64,000 nucleotides of DNA, taken from Hippasteria phrygiana. Taxonomy: Eukaryota; Echinodermata; Asteroidea; Valvatida; Goniasteridae. The stretch is from NCBI GenBank assembly GCA_037893225.1, contig JAZGUH010000196.1:248001-312000 (forward strand). The letters run 5' to 3'. The notes beneath the pieces were generated by a model, which saw nothing but the letters and a program-made list of their open reading frames with translations, did no database searches and was not told where the DNA came from. Numbering within the stretch: position 1 is the first letter of the stretch; each line of letters begins with the position of its first letter. Positions 34,701 through 41,156 of this stretch are shown here, piece by piece. Position numbers and translations under genes: made by a program.

Positions 34701-35869
34701 GGACATGATTTTGTCTTTTTCTCACCACTTCTGGTCCACTGGATATCCACCCAGCTCCCCACGGCCAGACACTCCAAGACCAGCATCTCGGTGTGGTAGT
34801 TGACCGTCACGTCCTTGGGTCCTTCAAGGATTAATGCTTCATCCTCCTGGCCTGCTGTCTCATTCCTTCCTTCCCCATCATACTCGACAACCACAGCAAT
34901 CTGTGAGGACTCGCTTGTCAGCGGGGTAGCTGGGTTACCGGTGATGCACCGGTACTCACCGGTGTCCTCCAAGATCACATGGGTTATTTGAAGCACTCCA
35001 TCAGGAAGGAAAGTATACCTATAGAACACAGACCCCAAACCAGTTTATAATTACTTTGGTAATAAAGTTTGAAGAAATGTCAACCAACATGTCCCGAATA
35101 ACCTCTGAATGTAGTAACCAGGTAACCGGTGGCTTGATATTGGTCTTATTCTTATCCTCAAATCCATTCTTCAGAATATGAATACGCGTATCCAAGCATG
35201 GGCGTATAATTGTACACGCACATACATTATATTTGTACATGTTGCGCATATTCATGCTTCCAAACGCAGTCTCACACAACAGTGTTGTAACGAGAATGTC
35301 ATGGTATCTGCTTTTTTTTCTTTTCTTTTTTAATTTGTAGGTGCTATCTCACTTTCAACTATTGAAGTTTTTTTTAAAGGACCACAAATAGCTTGAATCC
35401 ATGACACAAAGCCTCTTTCACTGAAGAACAAGGTTCATCTATGATATGAGACTGCGATATCTTTTCTGTTGAACTCAGCACATAATTAAAGAATTTGTTA
35501 AGGCAGCCTTGCCTTGGTCGTTGTGACCCTAACTGTCCTGAAGGCTGAATCCTCCAATTTCAATATGATTTTCCACATACCCTAGGGAGTTAGGGCGATA
35601 AAAGCTATTATTAACAAAAAATCTAAACCGACTTCAATAACCATGAAATCACTCCTATTCATGCTCTCCAAAATTGCATTGTTACAGCGCCCTCGTGCAC
35701 TAAAAAATGAAGACTTAATGGCACCTGTTGTCGTCTTCCAGGTCTTGTCCGTCTTTTTGCCATTGAACTGGATGAGGTTGGGCTGTGTGGGTCTGGCACT
35801 CCAATCGCGCCGAGCCATTCACAACGACTTCCTGATATGAAGGGGTTACGATGGGCTGACTTGGTGGCT
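10342..35869 (-). CDS. PRTG-like: Protogenin-like DCC-subclass Ig/FN3 receptor, gene model of 17 exons
   Basis: Minus-strand gene assembled by eye from exons 35725-35869, 34726-35018, 33663-33827, 32474-32749, 31093-31215, 29522-29680, 29026-29189, 28136-28283, 25851-26012, 21513-21608, 19614-19779, 17826-17947, 17435-17614, 14692-14841, 13190-13304, 12297-12477 and 10342-10743. All introns are GT-AG, all phases match, and the frame stays open for 1,015 residues. Domain order is Ig2, Ig3, Ig4, five FN3 domains each split over two exons, one transmembrane helix and a cytoplasmic tail. Domain borders fall on phase-1 introns, as is usual in this family. Five FN3 domains fit protogenin and IGDCC4; DCC and neogenin have six and IGDCC3 has two. 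Known relatives are single-pass surface receptors or adhesion proteins of embryonic and neural tissue. The signal peptide and first half of Ig1 are missing from the model. IGDCC4 is the main alternative name. Confidence 0.88.
10901..11136. mobile_element. TTAA-flanked MITE with internal duplication
   Basis: A relative of 4779-5002 (shares ACGGGAGACGTCGGGGTG). It starts TTAACTACGG and ends GCAAGGGGTTAA. A segment of about 66 bp beginning CAATGGATTGAAACTGC is present twice in tandem. Confidence 0.65.
11280..11532. mobile_element. MITE copy, left end truncated
   Basis: Shares GGCTGGTTGACATATATAGG and CTCAATCCATTCATGTTTCA with 2729-3059 and 19236-19517. The right end CACAAGGGGTTAA is intact. Confidence 0.6.
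11640..11770 (+). mobile_element. tRNA-derived SINE fragment
   Basis: A box-B-like GGGTTCGAGTCCC at about 11660 is followed by a tail, GAGTAAGCCTGTAATTTTTT then CACACAGGCTCT and GAAAGCACCGAG. The same tail without the tRNA part occurs at 13033-13110. Confidence 0.6.
11900..12172. repeat. (CCACCCCA)n minisatellite, about 34 copies
   Basis: A pure 8-bp repeat lies within the last intron of the receptor gene, about 125 bases past the donor of exon 12297-12477. The sense transcript carries TGGGGTGG repeats, which can form stacked G-quadruplexes. Because 24 bases hold three units, all frames stay open on both strands; the long Pro/His and Gly/Val/Trp ORFs are artefacts. Confidence 0.95.
12297..12477 (-). 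CDS. PRTG-like: Exon: juxtamembrane cytoplasmic segment
   Basis: The acceptor TTCTGAACTAG followed by G gives the exact phase-2 match to the membrane exon and yields a basic juxtamembrane stretch, YKRYHATHKQKMAAKLASRN. The exon then runs through a Gly-rich stretch and VKEPPRHPNSR, and ends in phase 0 at GTAAAG. The internal AAGATGGCGGCC sequence looks like a YY1-type start site but is in frame within the tail. Confidence 0.85.
12972..13145. mobile_element. Insertion with 13-bp direct repeats and a 19-bp palindromic frame
   Basis: AACTAGTTTAAGT occurs at 12959-12971 and again at 13146-13158, flanking 174 bp. Inside, TTAGAACAGAGATATTTTC (13013-13031) and its exact reverse complement (13125-13143) enclose the tail sequence of the SINE at 11640. 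It sits in the intron just after the membrane exon. Confidence 0.65.
13190..13304 (-). CDS. PRTG-like: Exon: membrane-spanning segment
   Basis: Encodes a short Ser/Asn stalk, DMEKG, and a hydrophobic run LFIGIVLGTVCILLCTMMAF followed by the stop-transfer residues RYK. It enters in phase 1 and leaves in phase 2 at GTAAGT. The Lys codon is completed by the next exon. This fixes a type I topology: Ig and FN3 domains outside, tail inside. Confidence 0.92.
13342..13513. mobile_element. Fold-back MITE, GGCCAATTTCAT family
   Basis: Starts GGGCCAATTTCATATAACTG then CTAAGCAC, and ends GTAAGCAGCTCTTTGAAATTGG: terminal inverted repeats of about 25 bp. It lies directly upstream of the membrane exon. Confidence 0.65.
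13654..14025. mobile_element. TTAACCCTCCT MITE with a nested fold-back MITE
   Basis: The outer element is bounded by TTAACCCTCCT and AGGAGGGTTAA. A complete GGCCAATTTCAT fold-back element (about 13668-13884) is inserted near its left end. The right half of the outer element recurs at 48838-48948. Confidence 0.65.
14266..14543. mobile_element. TTAACCCCTTG MITE
   Basis: Starts TTAACCCCTTGTAGACGG and ends GCAAGGAGTTAA. It shares GACGACGGCCATAG with 2729-3059. It lies in the intron between the FN3-5 and membrane exons. Confidence 0.75.
14692..14841 (-). CDS. PRTG-like: Exon: second half of FN3-5
   Basis: Encodes STIRNLTCDTTYYFFLRACT and VGEGQPS, the FN3 E-G strands, with two unusual cysteines that could pair. 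The linker ETNLPARP ends in phase 1 at a GTCAGT donor. NLT is a possible glycosylation site. Confidence 0.92.
15519..15570. repeat. CAAGTCCCTG decamer tandem
   Basis: Five consecutive 10-bp units. A related CAAGTCCTTATA array occurs at about 63330-63385, and both are followed by a shared CAAGCCCTCCAGTCCTAAT-like block in one orientation or the other. Confidence 0.8.
16193..16390. mobile_element. Inverted-terminus element copy 1 (CCAGTTCGGTATTTCAA)
   Basis: Matches 27371-27570 in reverse orientation through shared blocks such as CATGGCGTGACATTATGTCA-like sequence and GTGGTCGCACAACGCGCACG. The left terminus CCAGTTCGGTATTTCAA is intact. Confidence 0.7.
16788..17004. mobile_element. TTAACCCTAAC MITE
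   Basis: Full element of 217 bp, from TTAACCCTAACTACCC to GGGGTTAGGGTTAA. Inner blocks AAACTCCAACAG and TTGGATCTTGACAGG recur in 53013-53644 and at 9439. Confidence 0.75.
17040..17413 (-). mobile_element. tRNA-headed 312-bp family, 1.2-unit copy with 11-bp TSD
   Basis: Flanked by AGCTGTATGGA at 17029-17039 and 17414-17424. It contains one tRNA-like head (17109-17181, minus) and about 70 bp of the same tail sequence at both ends, as if slightly more than one unit of a tandem or circle had been inserted. It lies in the intron just downstream of the FN3-5a donor. Confidence 0.8.
17435..17614 (-). CDS. PRTG-like: Exon: first half of FN3-5
   Basis: Encodes PSAPLNFSAKPVDAHTVSV, then AWRPP (core Trp) and NGVIMSYNIMYVPD, a textbook FN3 A-C region. 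A charged insert follows (QQEEKQEEPHWNRTRKK). Both ends are phase 1. A SINE-like repeat starts 11 bases inside the intron after its donor. Confidence 0.92.
17826..17947 (-). CDS. PRTG-like: Exon: second half of FN3-4
   Basis: Encodes THIVLENLKPFTTYVLKVRV, the FN3 LxPxTxYxLxV signature, then DMGPYSKEVYCRTKED. It enters in phase 2 and leaves in phase 1 at GTAAGA. The intron upstream of it carries the 45-bp minisatellite. Confidence 0.9.
18161..18680. repeat. 45-bp minisatellite, about 11.5 copies
   Basis: The unit begins ACCAATGTCAAGTTTAC and ends CACCCCTGTTGCTT; copies start at 18161, 18206, 18251 and so on every 45 bp, with C/A and C/T variants. It lies in the intron between the two FN3-4 exons. 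A length divisible by three keeps several frames open, producing spurious 15-residue protein repeats on both strands. Confidence 0.95.
19236..19517. mobile_element. MITE copy, GACGACGGCCATAG type
   Basis: Shares its left block GGACGACGGCCATAG and right block CACAAGGGGTTGAG with 2729-3059 and 14266-14543. The terminal TTAA copies have decayed. Confidence 0.55.
19614..19779 (-). CDS. PRTG-like: Exon: first half of FN3-4
   Basis: Encodes PPENIRAFALSSTSIQVNW with the core Trp, then QYYKVGYRQ of strand C and WKMVTEVVS. The donor GTAGGC (phase 2) was preferred over an earlier GTAGTC because the next exon needs one base to finish an Arg codon. Confidence 0.88.
20193..20431. mobile_element. Fold-back MITE, GGCCAATTTCAT family
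   Basis: Left end GGGGTCAATTTCACGGAACTG then CTAAGCATG; right end GAGCTTAGCAGCTCAATGACA. The interior shares ACCAACCAAACGTTCATG-like and GACTGGTATTCA blocks with other copies. Confidence 0.65.
20842..20908. mobile_element. Short TTAACCCTAAC MITE
   Basis: 67 bp from TTAACCCTAACGG to GGTAAGGGTTAA, with the core TTTTAATATGATTTTGCATG. Near-identical cores occur at 27855, 34452, 35527 and 62930. Confidence 0.7.
21513..21608 (-). CDS. PRTG-like: Exon: second half of FN3-3
   Basis: A small 96-base exon. Joined to the preceding exon it reads FSDL-LPGCTYMIELIPYNECG, the FN3 LxPGxxYxIxLxxYNExG signature. The nearer of two candidate AGs would lose the LPG, so the outer AG (AACTCAG) was chosen. It leaves in phase 1 at GTGAGT. 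Confidence 0.88.
22969..23413. mobile_element. MITE with TGTGACCC termini
   Basis: The left end TGTGACCCGCTTCAGAAAAA and the right end TTTTTCCAAAGTGGGTCACA form imperfect inverted repeats of about 33 bp around 445 bp. Right-half sequence (TTTTTCATATTTGGCGACAT type) recurs at 27085-27125. Confidence 0.7.
23945..24925. repeat. TGACGTCA-rich tandem duplication
   Basis: Two diverged copies of about 420 bp (from about 23950 and 24505) share CTAGTGACAATAT, GTTGATGAGATATGGC and CACCTTTAAGATG. Each carries several TGACGTCA or GACGTCAC palindromes, the cAMP-response-element core. Confidence 0.75.
25111..25690. mobile_element. Old diverged copy of the tRNA-headed family, inverted arrangement
   Basis: The left part resembles the minus-strand tail and head (GGGAAATTGAGTCGGTAA, AGGATTTGAACCT). 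The middle matches the plus-strand body (GTGTGATCTCTGGCTACA then GGCATTATGGG). A plus-strand tRNA-like head lies at about 25617-25684 (GGGCAAGATAGCTCAG). Confidence 0.6.
25851..26012 (-). CDS. PRTG-like: Exon: first half of FN3-3
   Basis: Encodes NSTEIGLTWSEQ (core Trp) through NTFSYNFSDL, the start of the E strand. I chose the acceptor ending GGAGGCAG because it alone gives the phase-1 entry required by the preceding exon. It leaves in phase 1 at a GTAAGG donor directly beside a poly-A tract on the plus strand. Confidence 0.85.
26514..26690. mobile_element. TTAACCCCTTG MITE
   Basis: Bounded by TTAACCCCTTGCCCCCGG and TTCAAGGGGTTAA. Shares GGTTGACGTCTATATG-like sequence and a GCTTGGCTGCACAAGCCT block with 48343-48549. 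Confidence 0.75.
27371..27570. mobile_element. Inverted-terminus element copy 2
   Basis: Starts AAGCCAGTTTGGTATCTCAA and ends TTGAAATACCGAACTGGCTT: terminal inverted repeats of about 20 bp. Reverse-oriented relative of 16193-16390. Confidence 0.75.
27855..27924. mobile_element. Short TTAACCCTAAC MITE
   Basis: From TTAACCCTAACCCTCC to GGAGTTAGGGTTA, with the core TCCAATTTCAATATGATTTT. Relatives at 35527-35596 and 34452-34510 are more decayed. Confidence 0.7.
28085..28111. repeat. (ATCT)n microsatellite
   Basis: About six ATCT units directly beside the FN3-2b exon. Confidence 0.85.
28136..28283 (-). CDS. PRTG-like: Exon: second half of FN3-2
   Basis: Encodes STYSIHGLKMSTAYDVRMAA, the FN3 LxxxTxYxVRMxA signature, then GFGPESE, the usual F-G loop. 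It ends in phase 1 with an NCT glycosylation site at the junction. The acceptor is CCACACAG. Confidence 0.9.
28478..28932. mobile_element. tRNA-headed family, inverted pair
   Basis: A minus-strand head (28502-28564, with a 10-base deletion) and body run to a second, truncated 3' head end at about 28793. There a plus-strand head (28794-28857) begins directly and is followed by a plus-strand tail. AAAATTAA flanks both sides (28470-28477 and 28933-28940), but this is A-rich and may be chance. Confidence 0.7.
29026..29189 (-). CDS. PRTG-like: Exon: first half of FN3-2
   Basis: Encodes TIVVQWERI with the FN3 core Trp and a C-C' region holding two cysteines (ICYQET and YTCRE). It enters in phase 1 and leaves in phase 0 at GAG/GTACGA, matching the next exon. 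Confidence 0.9.
29522..29680 (-). CDS. PRTG-like: Exon: second half of FN3-1
   Basis: Encodes DYLLPYTNYTFYMRAY, the FN3 E-F signature LxPxTxYxF, and ends with a GCTAEE linker in phase 1. NYT is a possible glycosylation site. The acceptor is CCTCGTAG. Confidence 0.9.
30335..30960 (+). pseudogene. Degraded LINE reverse-transcriptase fragment
   Basis: The plus strand reads DCRSTGDLVSLIADHFNRAL and, after frameshifts, KAFDKVW then LLHKFIKW, and later NDLSDIFSQHVTF and DDPHT. These are the RSTxDL, KAFDxVWHxxLLxKL and IxDL-DD blocks of non-LTR retrotransposon reverse transcriptases. Stops and frameshifts throughout show that it is dead. It lies antisense in the intron between the two FN3-1 exons. 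Confidence 0.7.
31093..31215 (-). CDS. PRTG-like: Exon: first half of FN3-1
   Basis: Encodes PPFNLSALTVDSRRILIRW, the A and B strands with the conserved core Trp of an FN3 domain, and SLHYYKEP of strand C. The frame stays open past the GTACTG donor, but only this donor (phase 1) joins correctly to exon 29522-29680. A degraded LINE lies in the following intron. Confidence 0.88.
31602..31745. mobile_element. Fold-back MITE, GGCCAATTTCAT family, truncated
   Basis: Left end GGCCAATTTCATATAGCTG and interior AAAACTGGATTACCAACCAG and GACTGGTATTCAGCTG are present; the right terminus is lost. Confidence 0.6.
32474..32749 (-). CDS. PRTG-like: Exon: complete Ig4
   Basis: One exon carries a whole I-set Ig domain: VRLPCRAEG (Cys), ITWYLNGEP (Trp) and HEGIYQCVASNALG (F strand), followed by an NQS glycosylation site and the G strand. 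Both flanking introns are phase 1, so the domain is a symmetrical exon, unlike the split Ig2 and Ig3. The wording matches Ig4 of DCC (YQCVAENEAG type). Confidence 0.92.
33150..33473 (-). mobile_element. tRNA-derived SINE
   Basis: On the minus strand a tRNA-like head occupies about 33402-33473 (GGCATGGGTGGCTTGTGCGT as box-A region, CCGGGTTCGATTCCCGG as box B and T arm). It is followed by a conserved-looking body including TTTTTCTCCGGGTCCTCCGG and CTTTCCTCCCTCCGG. That block resembles the shared central domain reported for metazoan MetaSINEs, which I could not verify. A short CGCTGGCACGTAAAGG duplication lies near its 3' part. Confidence 0.75.
33663..33827 (-). CDS. PRTG-like: Exon: second half of Ig3
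   Basis: Begins two bases into a Gly codon shared with the previous exon and encodes KNLILTDLTPEDRGLYVC, the E-F strands and DxGxYxC motif of Ig3, then the G strand. It leaves in phase 1 at a strong GTAAGT donor. A tRNA-derived SINE occupies most of the intron that follows. Confidence 0.9.
34726..35018 (-). CDS. PRTG-like: Exon: end of Ig2 and start of Ig3
   Basis: The first part completes Ig2 with LPDGVLQITHV and EDTGEYRC, the F-strand DxGxYxC motif. A linker with an NET glycosylation site follows, and then Ig3 begins with VLECLAVG (Cys) and VDIQWTRSG (Trp). The 293-base exon enters in phase 2 and leaves in phase 1 at a GTGAGA donor. No intron separates Ig2 from Ig3, as often seen in this subclass. 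Confidence 0.9.
35725..35869 (-). CDS. PRTG-like: Exon: first half of Ig2
   Basis: Encodes the B and C strands of an Ig domain: RLECQTH holds the B-strand Cys and VQWQKDGQDL holds the C-strand Trp. The WQKxxQDL wording closely resembles the second Ig domain of DCC and neogenin. The exon enters in phase 1, using the outer of two tandem AG acceptors, and leaves in phase 2 at AACAG/GTGCCA. Use of the inner AG would drop two bases and break the match with the tentative upstream exon. NGS is a possible N-glycosylation site. Confidence 0.85.
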
Positions 35870-35870
35870 C

Positions 35871-38800
35871 TGTGTACAACAATCAAGTATTACAAAAAAA
35901 TGAAAATCACGTGTAATCTAAGTGCAGATGTAATTTTGGATCGACGATAATGTAAATTAGACTATCGACTTATACCTACAGCATGAGGAGCACAAAACCT
36001 GATTGACTGCATGTATTTTCCTAAAAATATTTGCAACTTGATCTTCAAGTTTGTGATCTGTGTGCACTATAACCCAACAAAAAATAAATCATGACCAGAT
36101 TATCAGAATCATCACCAAAAATATTATCAGATTGGATTATTTTTTAATTGGGGAAATGATAAAAATGGGTATTTTAAATGTAAAAATTGTTAAAATCCCT
36201 CAACTGGCATTTCAGTAAAAATTTGCTGTTTCTGTTAATAGTAACCCAGAAATCCAAAGTGCAATTTTCCGTTCATTTCAAGCTACCAGGTCATAGAACA
36301 AGATTAATTGGCTGGTCCCTATGACCATAATGAAGGGCCTTCGTATCTTTAGTACTGGTTCAAAAATAAAAATTTCAAAAGAAAAATTATTTTGACGAAA
36401 AGAGCATACTGTACATCTACATGTATATCTTTAATTAATTAATAATTGATACTAAAATTATTTCACTCAACTCATTTCATTAAAAGGTACACGTATGTAA
36501 ATTTAGTTATTATTACATGTACATGATAACTGAAAACAGAACATCTGGTCCAGATTACGAAATGTAGTGCCTTGTATGCAGTATTGACCAGTTGTTATTT
36601 TTTGTGAGCAATATTTTGCTTATCAAAGTGCTTAATATATTTTCATGGCTACTGGCCCACTGAATAGGCTGCCCACTGCCTAATTGATGGCTCTGCTTTA
36701 GCGTAAGCAAAGGAATCAACAATAATTACAGCAGAAAATTCTGCGCTTAGCAGTTAACGGATATGAAGGAATTCTTAGCAGTTAACGGATATGAAGGAAT
36801 TCCGGCTTATAATGCATACATGTACATCTCCTAACTAGAGATTCTGTGCTTCTTGGGTTAACGCAGATTTATTTTGCTAGCTTGGTTAGCAAAAACTTGC
36901 AGCTGTAATGAGTCTGATTCCCTAAATATGGGTCCAGATCAGTTAGATATGGATTGAAAAAATAACAACATATTTTTACCCATTTCTGCAGTGAGCCAAA
37001 GTGCTTAAGTTCAACTTTACTTAACCCTAACCAGCTAGGCATTTTTACTAGGAGGACAGACTGACTACCGATGACCTACATGTAGTTGGCCTTTCCAAAC
37101 TGGAAAACAGTATAGTGACAAGGATGGAAAGTTGATGAGGGTGATGTGTAAGGACGATATCATATTGTCTGAAAATGGTTATTAATGCCCAGCTGGCTGA
37201 TGTAATGAGTTCATTCTATACAGGTCAGTGCACACAGGCAGTTTGGTCACCGTATTATTCATGAGGAGTGTGCGGTCCTCTGGCCGAGAGTGCTTTATGA
37301 AGAATCCAATTGTGGCATCACTAACCCCTGGCTCTCTAGCTAATCCATCTCGGTGGACATTTGGGAATAGAAGTGTTCCAAGCCAGAGATCTTAAGCATT
37401 CATTCAAGACCTCCACTAATCGGGTCTTTGTCCATGGTCTGACCGCTGCAAACTGGAAATCTTTGACAAGCCGACTGGGCTTTAATGAGCACCTACATTG
37501 TACATATATGTAGGTCCAGTTTTGACTTGGCGATTATTCAGTTATTCAAATCACCTGGATTCCTATTCATCAGCTAGGTTTGAGGTAAGAATGCGGCACC
37601 ACAAAGAGAAACAGCAATCAATACCGCATCTGGACAATATAAAATGCTCCCTAACAGATACAGAAATAGCTGAATGATCTGAGTTACCAATAGGACAGTC
37701 GGGTGATTGACTACATATACAGCCACCTACTGGTACGCTGCAGTGCATTAGTTTTCCCTACAGAGAATCATGGAAACCAACTTCCATATATACATGTAGT
37801 TACCCTAAAAACGTTCTGGAAATACATGTACCACACAGTACATGTACAAGGGAGCTCAGTCAGGTTCATTGTCGCATTGCACATCATTTCCACGATGAAC
37901 CCGACCCACATTACAATATGTGTACACACTTTGTTATTTCAGGTGCTCATCATCTGCCCACAAAGTTTGCTTACCAAAATATATTATTTAGCAAAACATC
38001 TTCTGAAACCCAGGAATAAGTTCCTGGAACAGGTTTGTTTAATTTAGGACTGTTTAGACATTGATCAATCTCCAATCTGGTCCATAGCTAAATTTCAGTA
38101 CTGGACATTGAGGCTGTGTCCAAACAATGCCAAACTGGTGACTATGGCTGTTGCTTAAAAGGTGTTGCTAAAGGCAGCCATTTTGATGGCTTAGCAACCC
38201 CTTAACAACCAGGGTTTTCAGCAAGTCCCTCTTGGCAAGGTTCAAGGCTTTAAAAGCAAGTCTCAATTCAAGTCTCAAGTCTTTGCCAGCAAGTTTTCAT
38301 TCAGAGGCCAATTTTATGGAGCTGCTAAGCACAAAAAGTTGCTCAGCACGAAAATGTCTGGCTTAGTAAAAACCGGTTACCAGCCAAAATGCCATGGGAT
38401 TTTCATGCTAAACAAACAGACGAATACCAGTCACAGTCAATATACATTACATGAGCATTTGGCTGGTAATCTTGTTTTTATCAAGGGTAGAAATTTCACG
38501 CTAAGCAAATTTGTGTGCTTAGCAGCTATATGAAATTGGCCCCAGGTCTCAAGTCTTTGAAAGCAAGTCTCAAGTCTCTAGTCACTGTACTAAAAACATA
38601 CAATGTCACTGGAAGATCACACTCCGATAGACGTACGAATGCGTTCCGATCAGGAAATCCTTGCAGCTCGTTCTATTTCCTACATCAGAGCAAGAAGGAT
38701 TTCTTTTTCAATTAAGATCTTTACACTAGGGATGTAACGTTTCAACTAAAAAAAATAATCCACTGATGAACTTCCATTATGTACGTCACCGAGTTTTAAT

Positions 38801-41155
38801 TTGTACTCCTTTTGCTGATTGAACTTTCACAATTTTTGTTTGCAAAAGTAACAATTTTCGACGCATTGGCCATGGTGAGTGATCTTCGGATGGTCAAATT
38901 CTCAAATTTTGTTAGTTTGTTTCTACGTTGTTCTTTTCGCTTTATTATTATTATTATTATTATTATTTTTAGGTAATTTACAAACAGGGTCTCAGTGTAA
39001 GTCTCGAACCAGCAGGTCTCGGACTCGGTCTCAGTTTCAGACCACTGTTTCACAGTTTCGGTCTCTCAACACTGGGTGTCACCATAAACCGAAGATTTGA
39101 CGGTTGTGTTATTTTATTGGGCGAGAATGCTGCCAGCGAGAATGCTGCCAGCTAGTGCCCATGAAGAAGACTTGGCACAAAGCCCAGGGCAAAAAAACCT
39201 GGAATGTAGGCCGCATCCTCATGGTTCAATCCACTGTAAACAAAAGCTAGTACACGCTCTCTTTGAGCCGACTACAGTATCAGCGGCGATTGTCCATTAC
39301 AGCACCTGCGGTAACTGAAAGGCATACAGTAGTGCATGGGCATTGAAAATGCTTGAATAAAATCTTACTGTCCTGATGCGTGTTATTAAATAATCTTGGT
39401 CAAGGCGTTCGACGGTGGCGGCCGTGATGATGAGCGAGCCTCGACTCTCGGACCGCCTGGGTTATTATACGGCCCGGCGATTAGTGCAGCTTCTCATTGC
39501 AAAAATAATTTAAAATCGCAAACAGCGACCTCACGCGGCAACGTGAATAATATTCAAAATCGGTCTGTGCTCGTCTAACGCCTTGGAACATCCGTGCGCG
39601 AAAGATTTGGGGGTGGTGCTCATTATGCTAATATGCCAAGTTTTGATTGGTTGACTGTTGCTTAGAAACTGAATAATGATTATAAAGTACTTGACTTGTC
39701 CAACGTCAGTCTGTTGTACTGTAAAACGTAAACATGAATCGTCAGGCTGCTTTTACAGGAATGTGCCCGGACTTTTCTGCACATATAGATTTTATTGCAA
39801 ATAATGACCCTTGGCATCTAAATCTCATAAATTCAGTTTCTTTAAACTAGAATATATTTGGGAAATGGAGACAGATTAAGACACAATACATCCATAAATC
39901 TGTGGTATTGCACCCCCCCCCCCCCCCAAAAAAAGAGAAAAATTCTAAGTTTGGTTTATTGACCTTCCACTTCCTCAAAGAAGGGCTATAAAAACATGAA
40001 CTAGGTGTATCACTGTTACGCCCCAACTATGGCATTGGCCCAACTATACCTGGGCCGGCTCCAACTGTAGTTGGGACCGGTCCTAACTGCGACGGAGTAG
40101 TTGGGAAATCCCAACTACAGTTGGGACTGAAGGGGCGGGGATACGGAACCGCACGTGAATATATGCATAAATTACAATAATGTTATGCATATGGTGCGCG
40201 CCAGGCTTGGAAAGGAAGTTTGCTGGGTTCGACAAACGTGGCTGGCCGGCCGGCTATTATTTTTGGTTAGTAGGCCAATCTTGCTAATTATCATACCATG
40301 GACGAAATCAGCAACGCCAACGCTTCACTATTTAACCAATTTGAACATAATTTCAGCCATGTTGTGGTTACTGCCTGCCACGACGGGGTCAGGATTGAAG
40401 TAGTGGTCCCAACTATGGTTGGGACTGCACTAGGCACTGAATACTCATTCTTATTACTTGAACACAATTTCCCTATATTTAAAAATTATTAGCCATGTTA
40501 TGGTTGCTGCCTGCCACAGTTGGGCCAGGATTGAAGTGGTCCCAACAATGGTTGGGACTGCACTGGGCACTGAAAAGTCATTCTTATTACTTGAACACAA
40601 TTTTACCGTATTTAAAAATTATCAGCCATGTTATGCATTGAAAATTCAATATTAGTTAAACACATTTCACTTTATTTAAATAACAAATAATTAACAAATT
40701 AATATAAAATTGCACTGTATTTTTGTATTGTTACAGACGAAAAAATTTGAAGAAATCGAGACAAGTGTACTCGGCACTCTAAGACTATTACCACAATCAC
40801 ATGCTAATTAAATATTTGAGAAAACAAAACATTATGTCTGTTTCCTTTTGTTCAAGAGTCTGAAACTGTTTTTCATGTGTATGAGCGACGCGAAGTAGCA
40901 AGAAAGCGACCATGCAGCCCGCGCCCGACACAACTCCCCCCCCCACCACCCCCCCCCCCCCATGGAGATCAATAATGACCCCAGCTTACTCCCGGCCTTA
41001 AATTTTTCATAACCGTCCATGCACAAATGTACATTGTACATGTACATGTACGTAGCCCGGCCGGAGATTTGCAAAACAGTGCAGCCGTCCTCAAACCCCG
41101 TGATCAGGCATAATAGACCAGTTTCCTAATAAATTCAAATTTATGCACACATGCG
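35871..41155. other. Long intron or upstream region, repeats only
   Basis: No convincing exon was recognised between Ig2 and about 41.1 kb. It holds a 28-bp tandem duplication (36749-36800), a lone TTAACCCTAAC end (37021), the fold-back MITE at 38302-38543 inside a CAAGTC-rich stretch, a TTA microsatellite (about 38943-38966), a 140-bp tandem pair (40357-40495 and 40493-40630) and CCCAACTA-type palindromic blocks (40020-40130). Confidence 0.5.
38302..38543. mobile_element. Fold-back MITE, GGCCAATTTCAT family
   Basis: Ends AGGCCAATTTTATGGAGCTG with CTAAGCAC, and GTGCTTAGCAGC with TATATGAAATTGGCC. It is inserted in CAAGTCTCAAGTC-rich sequence that continues on both sides. Confidence 0.75.
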
Positions 41156-41156
41156 C